Below are positions 42,122-51,078 of a stretch of DNA of 52,700 nucleotides, piece by piece. Position numbers and translations under genes: made by a program. The stretch is taken from contig NZ_CAMLOV010000018.1 of assembly GCF_946481715.1 (NCBI RefSeq), forward strand, positions 1 through 52,700. Reading direction: 5' to 3'. The DNA is from an uncultured Mucilaginibacter sp. (GTDB taxonomy: Bacteria > Bacteroidota > Bacteroidia > Sphingobacteriales > Sphingobacteriaceae). The notes below the pieces were generated by a model, which was not told the origin of the DNA, ran no database searches, and saw nothing but the letters and a program-made list of their open reading frames with translations. Position 1 is the first letter of the stretch, and every line of letters starts with the position of its first letter.

Positions 42122-43840
42122 ATGAAAAGAGCCCCGTTTGCGCTTGTTGCATTACCGTTATTTTTTATGCTTGCGGCTGCGCCAAAAAAAGCTGCGTGGC
42201 AACCCGCAGCCTCGGGTACTAATACCGATGCAAGTGTATGCGGGCAAATTGCCCCTATGGCAGGTGCTGCAGCAGATGGCAAATTTATTCCAATACTCTC
42301 CGGGCTGGTAAAGCACCGGTACCCTGTACATACTGCATCTGACAGTGCACAGCTTTATTTTGACCAGGGGCTGGCATTATATTACAGCTACCATTTCCCC
42401 GAGGCGTTGGCATCGTTTAAAGAGGTTGCCCGTTTCGATGCCAACTGCACCATGGCCTATTGGGGGCAGGCGCTTGCTTTAGGGCCTTACTACAATATTT
42501 ATAAATATAAAATGAACAGGGAAGTACCCGGCGTTTTGGCCACTTTGCAAAGGGCAAATACCGGGGCAGTACAAAAAGAGAGCGCCCTTATCAATGCCAT
42601 GGCGCAGCGATACTCGGCCGACACAACAAATGCCGACCGCCCTCAACTCGACCGTAATTACGCCGGTGCTATGAAGAAACTCACCATTGCTTATCCTGCG
42701 GATAACGATATAAAAGCTTTATACATAGATGCAGTTATGCTTTGCCATAAATGGGACTTTTGGAACAATGAGGGAACGCCGAAACCATGGACTACCGAGT
42801 TGATAAGCCTTTCGCAAGCCGTTTTAAAGGCAAACCCGCAACATCCGGCGGCACTACATTACTACATTCATTTAACAGAAGCATCGCGCACACCGGCGCG
42901 TATGTTACCGTACGCCGATGCATTAAAAGAGCTGATGCCGGGTGTATCGCACATGGTGCATATGGCAACGCATGCCTACCAGCGCAACGGCTTATTTGCT
43001 AAAGGTGTAACCGTTAACGAAAAGGCAAATGAGGTGAATAACAATGTAAATGCTGTTGCCCCCAACCTCAATTTGGGCAGAGATAACCTTATTCATGTTT
43101 TTGCGGTGCAATCGTATTGTGCCATGAATGCCGGGATGTATAAAAAAGGCCTACCTGTATATAACCGGGTGAGGGAAAGGCTGATGGCGCAGAGGCCAGC
43201 CTTTAAAACAGATCCGTATGCGCAATTTGTTTATATGTTGCCACAGGTAGCGATGGTGAGATTGGGGAAATGGCATGAATTATTAAAACAGCCCCGGCCC
43301 GATACCAATTGGGTATTTGCCATTGTACTTGACGATTTTGCAAAAGGCATGGCCTATGTGCGCACCAACAATATACCAATGGCAAAAAAATGCCTCAGCA
43401 GTTTAAATGCCAATCTTACCGATAGCCTGCTCGCCATCCGGCGCATGCCTTTTAATAAACCAGTTCAACCGGCGCTTATCGGATCAGCAATTTTAAGCGG
43501 GGAAATTTTATATGCTGAAGGTAAAACGTCAGCGGCTATAGCAATGTTTAAGGTCGCCGTTGCCGAGGAGGATAAACTAATTTACCGTGAACCTCAGGAT
43601 TGGTTTATACCTGCACGCCAATATTTGGGGTACTATTGGTTAAAAACCAACATGCCTCTTGAAGCAGCAAAAGTTTATAAGGCAGACCTGCTGGCAAATC
43701 CGGGTAACGGATGGTCGTTACGTGGGATGTACAATTGCATGGTGGCGCAGCACAAGGCCAGCCAAGCACTTTTATACAAGCAAAAGTTTCAAAAGGCTTT
43801 CGCGGTGGCTGATAATATCCCATCGGGATCAGTTTATTAG
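42122..43840 (+). CDS. Secreted TPR-repeat protein of unknown function
   Basis: A 572-residue protein with a hydrophobic N-terminal signal (residues ~5-20). Tetratricopeptide-like helical pairs are visible, for example QLYFDQGLALYYSYHFPEAL followed by ASFKEVARFDANCTMAYWGQ, and near the C-terminus YLGYYWLKTNMPLEAAKVY. HPAALHYYIHLTEAS and MVHMATHAYQRNGLF contain conserved-looking His residues, as seen in a family of uncharacterised TPR proteins of Bacteroidota and other bacteria. No catalytic domain is recognised. It is about 115 nt from the HlyD gene and lies between the duplicated border segments, but nothing else ties it to peptide export. Confidence 0.75.
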   Translation: MKRAPFALVALPLFFMLAAAPKKAAWQPAASGTNTDASVCGQIAPMAGAAADGKFIPILSGLVKHRYPVHTASDSAQLYFDQGLALYYSYHFPEALASFKEVARFDANCTMAYWGQALALGPYYNIYKYKMNREVPGVLATLQRANTGAVQKESALINAMAQRYSADTTNADRPQLDRNYAGAMKKLTIAYPADNDIKALYIDAVMLCHKWDFWNNEGTPKPWTTELISLSQAVLKANPQHPAALHYYIHLTEASRTPARMLPYADALKELMPGVSHMVHMATHAYQRNGLFAKGVTVNEKANEVNNNVNAVAPNLNLGRDNLIHVFAVQSYCAMNAGMYKKGLPVYNRVRERLMAQRPAFKTDPYAQFVYMLPQVAMVRLGKWHELLKQPRPDTNWVFAIVLDDFAKGMAYVRTNNIPMAKKCLSSLNANLTDSLLAIRRMPFNKPVQPALIGSAILSGEILYAEGKTSAAIAMFKVAVAEEDKLIYREPQDWFIPARQYLGYYWLKTNMPLEAAKVYKADLLANPGNGWSLRGMYNCMVAQHKASQALLYKQKFQKAFAVADNIPSGSVY

Positions 43841-43895
43841 TATGTTATACAGCCGGATAAAACGTATCCACTGCGAGCTTGGCGGATGGGGGTAA

Positions 43896-43970
43896 CAACC
43901 CGATCAAATGGACTGCGGCCCAACTTGCCTGCGCATAGTGGGTAAACTCCACATAAAGCATTGCCACTAA
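43896..43970 (+). pseudogene. Second exporter fossil fused to operon-end sequence
   Basis: Reads QPDQMDCGPTCLRIVGKLHI and then KHCH before a stop: the first ~16 codons are the exporter's catalytic N-terminus (QPDQMDCGPTCLRMVAK). From 43957 the sequence instead matches that lying just after the HlyD gene (42030-42076). The remnant therefore joins the 5' part of an exporter gene to the 3' flank of an HlyD gene, with about 3.5 kb of intervening sequence lost. Confidence 0.8.
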
Positions 43971-44002
43971 CCAATTCCTCATACTTTTTTCGCCTTTTAT
44001 AG
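43957..44002 (+). repeat. Segment duplicated at 42030-42076 (copy 2)
   Basis: AAAGCATTGCCACTAACC, then AATTCCTCATACTTTTTTCG and CCTTTTATAG. Nearly the same as the segment downstream of the HlyD gene. It continues directly from the exporter fossil. Confidence 0.7.
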
Positions 44003-44077
44003 CAAATTACCGGCAATTTTTACAGCCGGCTTTTAAGTTTTGTATAATTGTGTTGTAAACCAATTATACTTAGCAAT

Positions 44078-45187
44078 ATGGCTATCCGCAACCGTCTGTT
44101 TATCCTGGCGATATTTACGCTGTTACTAAATTTCAGTTATGCACGCAACCCTGTGGCTGCTGATCCCGGTGTACTTAAGGCAAAACAATTAAAACCCTTT
44201 GGCAGATATCTATTCAATAGCAGCGGGCAGTTGGAATTGATCAGTTCGGCGGTGCATTTTGGGTTTAGCTTTAGCGGCAGCAAATGCGAATTGTATGTTG
44301 GCTTAAACGACCCTAACGCCCATAGTTACCTGCAGTACGAACTGGATGGCGTATACCAAAAAAGGATCCGCGTGGAAGGCAGCGCTGATGTACCTACCGT
44401 GATACCTGTAACCGGCGAGGGTAAGCATACCATTTGGATATACAAAGCCACCGAAGCACACACCGGTGCTATTATTGTAGATAAGGTAGCGGCAAACGAT
44501 ATTAAACCTTTAACCGTGCCTAATGGGCCCATGATTGAGTTTATTGGCAACAGCATAACGTGTGGCGCGGCTGCTGATGCATCTGAAGTGCCCTGCGGTA
44601 CCGGCCAATACCACGATCAGCACAACGCCTACATGGCCTACGGCCCAAGGGTTGCAAGGGCCTTAAACGCCAATTTTATGCTGAGCAGCGTAAGCGGGAT
44701 AGGTATTTACCGCACCTGGAATATGGACGGCCCATCTATGCCGCAGGTGTACGAAAAGGCCGATTTCCAGGTTAGCGGGAGTAAGAAATGGGATTTTGGC
44801 ACCTACAGCCCCAAAGTAGTAAGTATAGCCTTAGGTACAAATGATTTTAGCACCGGCGATGGCAAAAATCCACGTAAACCGCTTGATACCGCCGTATTTC
44901 AAAACAGCTTTGTTAAATTTATACAACTCGTAAAATCTAAGTACCCCAAAGCACGGATAGCTTTATTAAGCAGCCCGATGATAAAAGGAGAGAAGCGCAC
45001 CCTATTGCAGAATTGTTTAACGGCTATTGCAAAGAAGGTAGATACTATTTACCCGGCAGATAAACCCGTGGCCACTTTCTTTTTTGAGCCAATGGACCCC
45101 CGTGGCTGCAGCGCCCACCCCAGCGTAGAAGACCATGCTATTTTGGCGGAGCAGTTAACGCCCTTTTTTAAAACGCTTTTAAACTAA
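44078..45187 (+). CDS. SGNH/GDSL esterase, CE2-like (acetylxylan esterase type)
   Basis: A 369-residue secreted esterase started at ATG 44078 (MAIRNRLFILAIF); a TTG at 44048 is a less likely start. Signal peptide ends near SYARN. An N-terminal jelly-roll domain (about 35-145) precedes the SGNH hydrolase domain. Catalytic blocks are visible: IEFIGNSITCG (nucleophile Ser), SIALGTNDFS (block III, GTND) and DPRGCSAHPSVEDH (Asp/Ser-x-His region). The two-domain layout is that of carbohydrate esterase family 2, which removes acetyl groups from plant polysaccharides. It could act with the arabinose-active hydrolases in this window but is not in their operons. Confidence 0.85.
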   Translation: MAIRNRLFILAIFTLLLNFSYARNPVAADPGVLKAKQLKPFGRYLFNSSGQLELISSAVHFGFSFSGSKCELYVGLNDPNAHSYLQYELDGVYQKRIRVEGSADVPTVIPVTGEGKHTIWIYKATEAHTGAIIVDKVAANDIKPLTVPNGPMIEFIGNSITCGAAADASEVPCGTGQYHDQHNAYMAYGPRVARALNANFMLSSVSGIGIYRTWNMDGPSMPQVYEKADFQVSGSKKWDFGTYSPKVVSIALGTNDFSTGDGKNPRKPLDTAVFQNSFVKFIQLVKSKYPKARIALLSSPMIKGEKRTLLQNCLTAIAKKVDTIYPADKPVATFFFEPMDPRGCSAHPSVEDHAILAEQLTPFFKTLLN

Positions 45188-45198
45188 GTTTTGATAGT

Positions 45199-46974
45199 TT
45201 AAACAACAGCTTCCAACTCAAAATAAAAGGTGGAGCCTTCGCCTTCGCGGCTTTCTACATGTATTTCGCTGTTGTGGTATTTTAGCATTTGGGCCACCAG
45301 GTAAAGGCCTATGCCAAATCCCGATACGGTTTGCACCTGCTGGTTTTGTACCCGGTAAAAGCGCTGGAATAACTTTGCCTGTTCGTCCTGGCTGATGCCA
45401 ACGCCATTATCTGTTACCTGTATGCGCACCCGGTTGTTGGCCAGCATGCAGCTTACCTCAATATCCCCTCCTTTTGGCGAATATTTTATGGCGTTGGTAA
45501 GCAAATTCATCAGCACCTGCCCAATTTTCTCATAGTCGGCTTTTACTTTAACATCCGCGCAGGTTTCAATATGTATTCGATGGCTGCTGGTTAAAAACTG
45601 AGCGTCGCCGGTTATTTCTTCAATCAGGGGTTTTATATCGAATGCTACCTGTTGCAATTGTATCTTTTCTTCCTCTAACCGGGCAAGGTTCAGGAAATCC
45701 TGTATCATATGGCTCATTTTTTTGGTTTGCACATCGGCCCGGGTAAGTGCATTAATGCGGAAGTTATCAGCGGTATCTTTTTTTGCCTGGGTAAGCAGCA
45801 CCTGTATGTACGAGCGAATGGAGGTTAGCGGCGTTTTCAGCTCGTGGCTTACCATGCCAACGAAATCATTTTTCCGGCGTTCTTCCTGTTTTTTCTCGGT
45901 TATATCGCGTGCTATTTTAGAGGAGCCGATGATATTGCCTGTTTCATCTTTAAGCGGAGATATGGTGAGCGAAATATCCAGCACTTTTTGGTTTTTGGTG
46001 AGGCGCTGTGTTTCAAATTGTTCAATACGTTCGCCTTTGCCCAGCCGCTCTAAAATGCTTTCATGTTCATGGCGGCGGCCGTCAGGTATAATGGTCAGGA
46101 TAGATCTTCCAATTACTTCTGCCGGTTTGTAGCCAAAAGTGCGTTCTGCCGAATCATTCCAACTGGTGATGATGCCATCCTGGGTCATACTGATGATCGG
46201 GTCGTTTGATGATTCTACAATTGCGGCCAGTTTGCTTGTTTCTACCCCTGCTTCTTTGATGGCTTCGTTCTGCAATTCTATCTGTGTAAGCATCCGGTTA
46301 AAGGCATCGGTAAGCGAGCCCAGTTCATCGTTGCTGGTTTTAACTGCCCTTACCGAATAATCGTGCATTTGTGTGATGGTACGCGCCGTATCTTCCAGCG
46401 CCAACACGGGTTGCGATATGCGCCGTTGCAACAATACCGACAGCAGGTAAGCAATGAGCAAAGCACCGGTAAACAGCAGCACCGTTATCAGCAACAGGTT
46501 ATATAGCTGTTTGTACATTTGCTTAAGGTCCGATCGGATGTAAAGCGTGCCAAGCTTGTCGGTTTTTTGGTATACCGGTTCAAAACCCTCTATCAAGCCA
46601 TTATTAAAATTGTAACCATCGGCCGCTGGTTTTGCAGGCAATTCTGCGGGCTTAAGGGAGGCCGGGTACCAGGCAAAAAGCTGGTTGTTTTTATTGTACA
46701 GGGCGGCGGCAACCACATGAGGGTTGCCTTTAAGCGCAGCAAGTATTTCATTTGCATCTGCCCGGCTCTCGAAAGCGAGCGCTGCAGAGCTATTGGAGGC
46801 AACAACAGAGCCGAGGGTAGCCAGGTTTTGTTTTTCGGTATTGCGGTAACTTACATACTCAAAAACAAAATAAGCGGCGCACAGCAGCAGCAATGCCACC
46901 GCACAGGTGAATAGGATGGCGCCCATGATCTTGCGCTGTATCGAACCTTTTTTGATTATTATGCTTGTCATCAA
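45199..46974 (-). CDS. Membrane sensor histidine kinase (CHASE8-HAMP-PAS-HisKA-HATPase)
   Basis: A 591-residue inner-membrane kinase. Transmembrane helices at about 13-38 and 158-183 flank a periplasmic CHASE8-like sensor (SVVASNSSAALAFESRADAN). HAMP (QPVLALEDTARTITQMHDYS), PAS (KLAAIVESSNDPIISMTQDG), HisKA with H377 in VSHELKTPLTSIRSY and an ATPase domain (LMNLLTNAIKYSPKGGDI; GFGIGLYLV) follow. It starts at the ATG overlapping the stop of the YfiR-like gene (ATGA overlap). With that gene and the TonB receptor it forms one operon, and the divergent NtrC-type regulator at 49741 is the obvious partner. Confidence 0.92.
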   Translation of the reverse strand: MMTSIIIKKGSIQRKIMGAILFTCAVALLLLCAAYFVFEYVSYRNTEKQNLATLGSVVASNSSAALAFESRADANEILAALKGNPHVVAAALYNKNNQLFAWYPASLKPAELPAKPAADGYNFNNGLIEGFEPVYQKTDKLGTLYIRSDLKQMYKQLYNLLLITVLLFTGALLIAYLLSVLLQRRISQPVLALEDTARTITQMHDYSVRAVKTSNDELGSLTDAFNRMLTQIELQNEAIKEAGVETSKLAAIVESSNDPIISMTQDGIITSWNDSAERTFGYKPAEVIGRSILTIIPDGRRHEHESILERLGKGERIEQFETQRLTKNQKVLDISLTISPLKDETGNIIGSSKIARDITEKKQEERRKNDFVGMVSHELKTPLTSIRSYIQVLLTQAKKDTADNFRINALTRADVQTKKMSHMIQDFLNLARLEEEKIQLQQVAFDIKPLIEEITGDAQFLTSSHRIHIETCADVKVKADYEKIGQVLMNLLTNAIKYSPKGGDIEVSCMLANNRVRIQVTDNGVGISQDEQAKLFQRFYRVQNQQVQTVSGFGIGLYLVAQMLKYHNSEIHVESREGEGSTFYFELEAVV

Positions 46975-47525
46975 TTTACCTGTGCTACTTTTAATAGTTT
47001 GGCGCTAATATCTAATTGCGCGGCTTTTACCGCATCCAGTTTTACGGCTATTTTCAGCCTGTTTTCATCCTTAAAAAACCTTACCATACCACCGGCTTTA
47101 ATAAAGTCGTCGGCATCGCTCACGGTTAATACATTTTGCTTTGCCGCCTGTGCCAAGGTTTCTTTTAACTGCGGCAAATCAACCGGGTTGATGTACAATA
47201 TTTGGCAAGCCGGCAACTCGCGCGTGTCATGATAGCGCCGCACAACAATTGGGCGGCCTTCCACCTGTTCGCCTTCCACCAATTCGTCCAGATAGGTACC
47301 AAAAGGGTTGTTGCCGGCGATGGCTATTACAAAAGGCGCGCCTGCAGATGGGTAGGCGGATGGCGGCCATTGTACAAAACGCGTAAAATTAAATAGAAAG
47401 GCTGCCTCTACCTGGTACTCTAATGATGGTTTTGATTGTGCATCGGCAAGGTTAGTGCATAACAATGCTGTTAGCCATAGCACTATGGCAAGTACGGTTA
47501 CACGATATCGTTCTTTGGCCTTCAA
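46971..47525 (-). CDS. YfiR-like periplasmic protein (DUF4154)
   Basis: A 184-residue exported protein. I place the start at TTG 47523-47525, which overlaps the TonB receptor stop as TTGA and leads directly into a signal peptide (ERYRVTVLAIVLWLTALL, cleavage near ADAQS). The longer ATG frame from 47645 would add 40 unrelated residues inside the receptor gene. The DUF4154 core is clear: YQVEAAFLFNFTRFVQWP, ACQILYINPVD, VLTVSDADDFIKAGGMVRFF and INRLKIAV-like NRLKIAVKLDA. YfiR represses a membrane diguanylate cyclase in Pseudomonas; here the membrane partner encoded next is a histidine kinase, so it probably modulates that kinase. Confidence 0.85.
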   Translation of the reverse strand: MKAKERYRVTVLAIVLWLTALLCTNLADAQSKPSLEYQVEAAFLFNFTRFVQWPPSAYPSAGAPFVIAIAGNNPFGTYLDELVEGEQVEGRPIVVRRYHDTRELPACQILYINPVDLPQLKETLAQAAKQNVLTVSDADDFIKAGGMVRFFKDENRLKIAVKLDAVKAAQLDISAKLLKVAQVN

Positions 47526-49480
47526 AATAATAGAACAATTTTTGAGTAAATACTGCGCGGGATACGGTTGCTTGCAAATTCTACATGGCTGCGGTTGGCC
47601 ATGTTTTGCGCCACTACCGAAACTTCTATCCATTTGCTGTGCCATGCCAGCCGTATATCCAGGTTGCTATAAGCGGCCACAAATGGCACGCCGGCCGCTA
47701 CCGATAAGGGGCGGCTGCTTACATAGCGGCCGGTAATATCAAGTTGGAAATTCTTGGTAAGGTCTACCATCGATTGTAGCACGGCCTGGTGTTGCGGGTC
47801 GGTACCCGCGTAGGTGGTATCAAAACTGTGGCCGGGCTTGTCGCGAATGTTTTTATGGAAAAAGGTATAGCCGCCCCTTACCCGCCATGCTTTCAACAAC
47901 TGGTAAAACCCCGAGACCTCTATCCCCTGCGAATTCCCCTCCATGCCGTTTTGTATGAGGTAGGTTTGCGTACCCGGCAAAACTTCTACGCTGTACAGGT
48001 CGTTATACACATTGTAATAGGTGGCTATGGAGATGGATGCTTTTTGATTTGGCTGGATACGGTACCCAATTTCATATGCTATCAATTTTTCTGACACAAA
48101 ATTTGGCCCGCCGCCAACATTTGGGGTATTGGGGGGTACCGGGTAGGTGGGGATATGGTAATCTACATCTATACGGCTGGGCGTGCGCACTGCGCGCGAT
48201 ACCGCTGCCCATACGGTTTGCTGTTTAGCCGGTGTCCAGCTTAAGCGGGCACTTGGCTGCCACTCAAAACCGCTGTAAACATTATGAAGTAATTTGGTGC
48301 CCAGGGTAAGCTTAAGTGCATCGGGCGATAATTGAATTTCATCCTGCACAAAGCTGCTGTATAGGCGCAGGTTTTTGGCAGCGGGTACAAAGCCAACAAA
48401 ATCGGTTGCGTTAATGGAGTTATCCAGCATTAACCGGTAACCCCCTCCCCAAAGTATATTATGGCTTTTGCCCAGCCCAAAACGGTGCTGCATGTCAATA
48501 TCATAGGTCTGCATCTGGTCGCTGATCAGACCCGGGATATCGCGCCGCCACATGCGGTCGTAATAGGCCTGCACCTGTAACTCCGAACCGGAGGAGAAAC
48601 GGTGCAACCATACGCCTAACGCATTTTGTGCATCAAAACTACTGGGGCCGGGGTTGGTATGTTGGTTGCCGCCCTGTACACTGCTTTGGAACGAGAATTT
48701 ATTGGCACCGCCGGCATCCCAATCCACCCGCAGTTGGCCCTGGCTTACGTTCCAGTCGTCTGTATTATTTTGCCCGTCGGCCTTTAGCGTATTATCAATT
48801 TGGTTGCGCTGAAAAACAAACCGGTAGTTAAGCGATTTGCCTATTTGCCCGCCATACCGTGCAGATACCTGGTTGTTGAGGTACCCACCAGCTGCAGCAG
48901 AGAGGTACAGGCCCTGCGTATCTTTTGCTTTTTTAGTGATGATATTTATAACCCCGTTAACGGCGTTAGCACCCCACAAGGTGCCTCCCGGGCCGCTTAT
49001 TACTTCAATACGGTCTACAGCTTCCAGCGGTAAATATTGTGCATCCCAAAATACGCCGGCAAAAAGCGGGCTGTACACGGTGCGCCCATCTATCATTACC
49101 AATAATTTATTGGCAAAAACGTTGTTGAAACCCCGCGCGCTGATGATCCATGCGTAGGCGTTGTATTGTGCCACATGCAGGTTTGGCGATAATTTTAAAG
49201 CTTCGGGCAAGTTGGTTGCTCCAGATCGGCGGATATCTTCGTTGGTGATCACCTGTATGGCCGATGCTACTTCTGATAATTTCTCGGGGCGTTTAGAGAC
49301 CGAAGTAACCTCGATATTCATCAATTCTTCTACCGAAAGCTGCTTTATTTTTTGAGGGCTGAATTGCAGTGTGTCTGTTACCCGCCGGCCTTTTAATGAT
49401 TGAGCGAAAACACAGGGGGGCGATACGATTAAACAAAGGCAAAAAAAGGCTGATACAGGAAGAGTCTTAAAATGAAGCAT
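47522..49480 (-). CDS. TonB-dependent outer membrane receptor
   Basis: A 652-residue receptor with signal peptide (to about VFAQS). The plug shows the standard path ELMNIEVTSVSKRPEKLSEV, then IQVITNEDIRRSGATNLPEA and GTLWGANAVNGVINIITK. A 22-strand barrel ending in an aromatic residue (KIVLLF) follows. It is closer to vitamin/siderophore-type receptors than to SusC because it lacks the carboxypeptidase-like domain and the SusD partner. First gene of the operon with the YfiR-like protein and kinase, which makes a trans-envelope sensing role plausible. The ligand is unknown. Confidence 0.9.
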   Translation of the reverse strand: MLHFKTLPVSAFFCLCLIVSPPCVFAQSLKGRRVTDTLQFSPQKIKQLSVEELMNIEVTSVSKRPEKLSEVASAIQVITNEDIRRSGATNLPEALKLSPNLHVAQYNAYAWIISARGFNNVFANKLLVMIDGRTVYSPLFAGVFWDAQYLPLEAVDRIEVISGPGGTLWGANAVNGVINIITKKAKDTQGLYLSAAAGGYLNNQVSARYGGQIGKSLNYRFVFQRNQIDNTLKADGQNNTDDWNVSQGQLRVDWDAGGANKFSFQSSVQGGNQHTNPGPSSFDAQNALGVWLHRFSSGSELQVQAYYDRMWRRDIPGLISDQMQTYDIDMQHRFGLGKSHNILWGGGYRLMLDNSINATDFVGFVPAAKNLRLYSSFVQDEIQLSPDALKLTLGTKLLHNVYSGFEWQPSARLSWTPAKQQTVWAAVSRAVRTPSRIDVDYHIPTYPVPPNTPNVGGGPNFVSEKLIAYEIGYRIQPNQKASISIATYYNVYNDLYSVEVLPGTQTYLIQNGMEGNSQGIEVSGFYQLLKAWRVRGGYTFFHKNIRDKPGHSFDTTYAGTDPQHQAVLQSMVDLTKNFQLDITGRYVSSRPLSVAAGVPFVAAYSNLDIRLAWHSKWIEVSVVAQNMANRSHVEFASNRIPRSIYSKIVLLF

Positions 49481-49740
49481 ACTATGTGATGAAGGGACGC
49501 TTTAGTAAAGTTAAGCAAAAAGAAATATTTTGCTTTTAATTTGTGTGATTTTTTTGAAGCAAGTTAATGTGGCCCTGCGGTTTGATCAGGTTGCGGCTGC
49601 CCTTCCATTTTGAAAAAATGCATGCTATATTGACAAGGTTTTATGCCCCGTTGATTTTTTAACAAGGCTATTTTATAAGAATGGCCGATAAATAGAAAAC
49701 TTGGCATAAGTTTGGGCTTAGCAAGTTTACAAATTGTAAT
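49481..49740. other. Divergent control region of the receptor/kinase operon and regulator gene
   Basis: A 260-nt A+T-rich spacer. On minus, TAACTTTA lies about 30 nt before the receptor start and differs from the TAnnTTTG consensus at one base. On plus, TAAGTTTG at 49707 precedes the regulator. I found no GG-N10-GC sigma-54 promoter with correct spacing. Confidence 0.4.
49707..49714 (+). promoter_or_regulatory. -7 box (TAAGTTTG) of the NtrC-type regulator
   Basis: Exact TAnnTTTG match about 27 nt before the start codon, giving a short leader of about 20 nt. A -33 element was not clear. Confidence 0.5.
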
Positions 49741-51078
49741 ATGCAACAAAACATACTTATTATTGATGACGAAAAAAAGCTGAACGGGCTTTTAACGCGC
49801 ATCATCCAGCTGGAAGGCTACACGGTTTTCCAGGCGTATACAGGCAGGGAAGGGTTGAAAATTTTAGCTCAGGAAGAGATACAGGTGGTAATTAGTGATG
49901 TAAAACTACCCGATGTGAACGGAGTAGACCTGGTGAAGCAGATAAAAGAGAAAAAGCCTTACGTAGAAGTAATAAACCTTACCGCTTTTGGCACCATTGC
50001 CGATGGGGTGCTATCCATTAAAAATGGGGCTTTCGATTATATTACCAAAGGCGATGATAATGATAAGATACTCCCCATGCTTGCCCGCGCTATGGATAAG
50101 GCGCATTTGCAGTTACAGGTATTTAACCTGCAAAATAAAATTGTAAAGCAGTTTACGTTTGAAGGTATTATAGGGCATTCTAAAGCAATAAATGCAGCTA
50201 TAGAACTTGCCAAAAAAGTTTCTGTTACCAATACCACGGTATTGCTTTTGGGCGAAACCGGAACGGGTAAAGAGGTGTTTGCCCATGCCATCCATTATAA
50301 CAGCAAACGTAAAACCGGGAATTTTGTGGCGGTGAACTGTAGCTCGTTCGGTAAAGAATTGCTGGAGAGTGAGTTGTTTGGCCACAAGGCAGGCGCATTT
50401 ACCGGTGCGTTAAAAGATAAAAGGGGGCTTTTTGAAGAAGCCGATGGCGGTACCCTGTTTTTGGATGAGATTGGCGAAATGGATATAAACCTGCAGGCCA
50501 AAATCCTCCGTGTGATAGAGCAGGGCGAGTTTATTAAAGTTGGCGATACAAAAACTGCCAAAGTAAACGTGCGTATTATAGCGGCCACTAACCGCAAACT
50601 GGAAGGTGAGATAGCGAAAGGCAATTTTAGGGAGGACCTTTTTTACCGCTTATCCGTATTCCAGATAACGCTGCCATCGTTAAACCAGCGCCGCGATGAT
50701 ATTGCGTTGTTGGCTAAGCATTACCTTAAAGAATACACCCGCAAAGTAGGGCAGAAGATAACAGCAATGAGCCCGGAGTTCCTTACCGGTTTAGAACAGC
50801 ATAACTGGAAGGGTAACATCCGCGAGTTGAAGAACATCATAGAACGGGCGGTGATCATCTGCGATGGCGACACGCTAACCCCCGGATTGCTTCCGCTTGA
50901 TTTTTATGACGGCGGGGATAGCACGCCATCATCCTTTGCGCTTTCGGCTATTGAGAAACATCATATCAATAAAATACTTCATTACACCAAAGGCAATAAA
51001 ACCGAAAGCGCGCGCTTGTTGGGGATTGGGTTGACTACGCTGTACCGTAAGATTGATGAGTACGGGCTGGAGGGTTAG
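49741..51078 (+). CDS. Sigma-54-dependent response regulator (NtrC family)
   Basis: A 445-residue regulator. The receiver domain (1-120) has the acidic pair D9-D10 (ILIIDDE) and phospho-acceptor D53 (VVISDVKLPDVNG). The AAA+ domain (about 143-375) has Walker A GETGTGKEVFA, the sigma-54 contact loop GAFTGA intact, and Walker B LFLDEIGEM. A Fis-type helix-turn-helix ends the protein (ESARLLGIGLTTLYRKIDEYG). It is divergent from the TonB receptor-YfiR-kinase operon and is almost certainly the target of that kinase. It should activate RNA polymerase with sigma-54 at genes not identified here. Confidence 0.95.
   Translation: MQQNILIIDDEKKLNGLLTRIIQLEGYTVFQAYTGREGLKILAQEEIQVVISDVKLPDVNGVDLVKQIKEKKPYVEVINLTAFGTIADGVLSIKNGAFDYITKGDDNDKILPMLARAMDKAHLQLQVFNLQNKIVKQFTFEGIIGHSKAINAAIELAKKVSVTNTTVLLLGETGTGKEVFAHAIHYNSKRKTGNFVAVNCSSFGKELLESELFGHKAGAFTGALKDKRGLFEEADGGTLFLDEIGEMDINLQAKILRVIEQGEFIKVGDTKTAKVNVRIIAATNRKLEGEIAKGNFREDLFYRLSVFQITLPSLNQRRDDIALLAKHYLKEYTRKVGQKITAMSPEFLTGLEQHNWKGNIRELKNIIERAVIICDGDTLTPGLLPLDFYDGGDSTPSSFALSAIEKHHINKILHYTKGNKTESARLLGIGLTTLYRKIDEYGLEG

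Noticed and set aside
49690..49725. Possible sigma-54 promoter TTGGCATAAGTTTGGGC before the NtrC-type regulator
   Set aside because: The GG-GC spacing is 11 rather than 10 and the same bases form a perfect TAAGTTTG -7 box, which is the better explanation.
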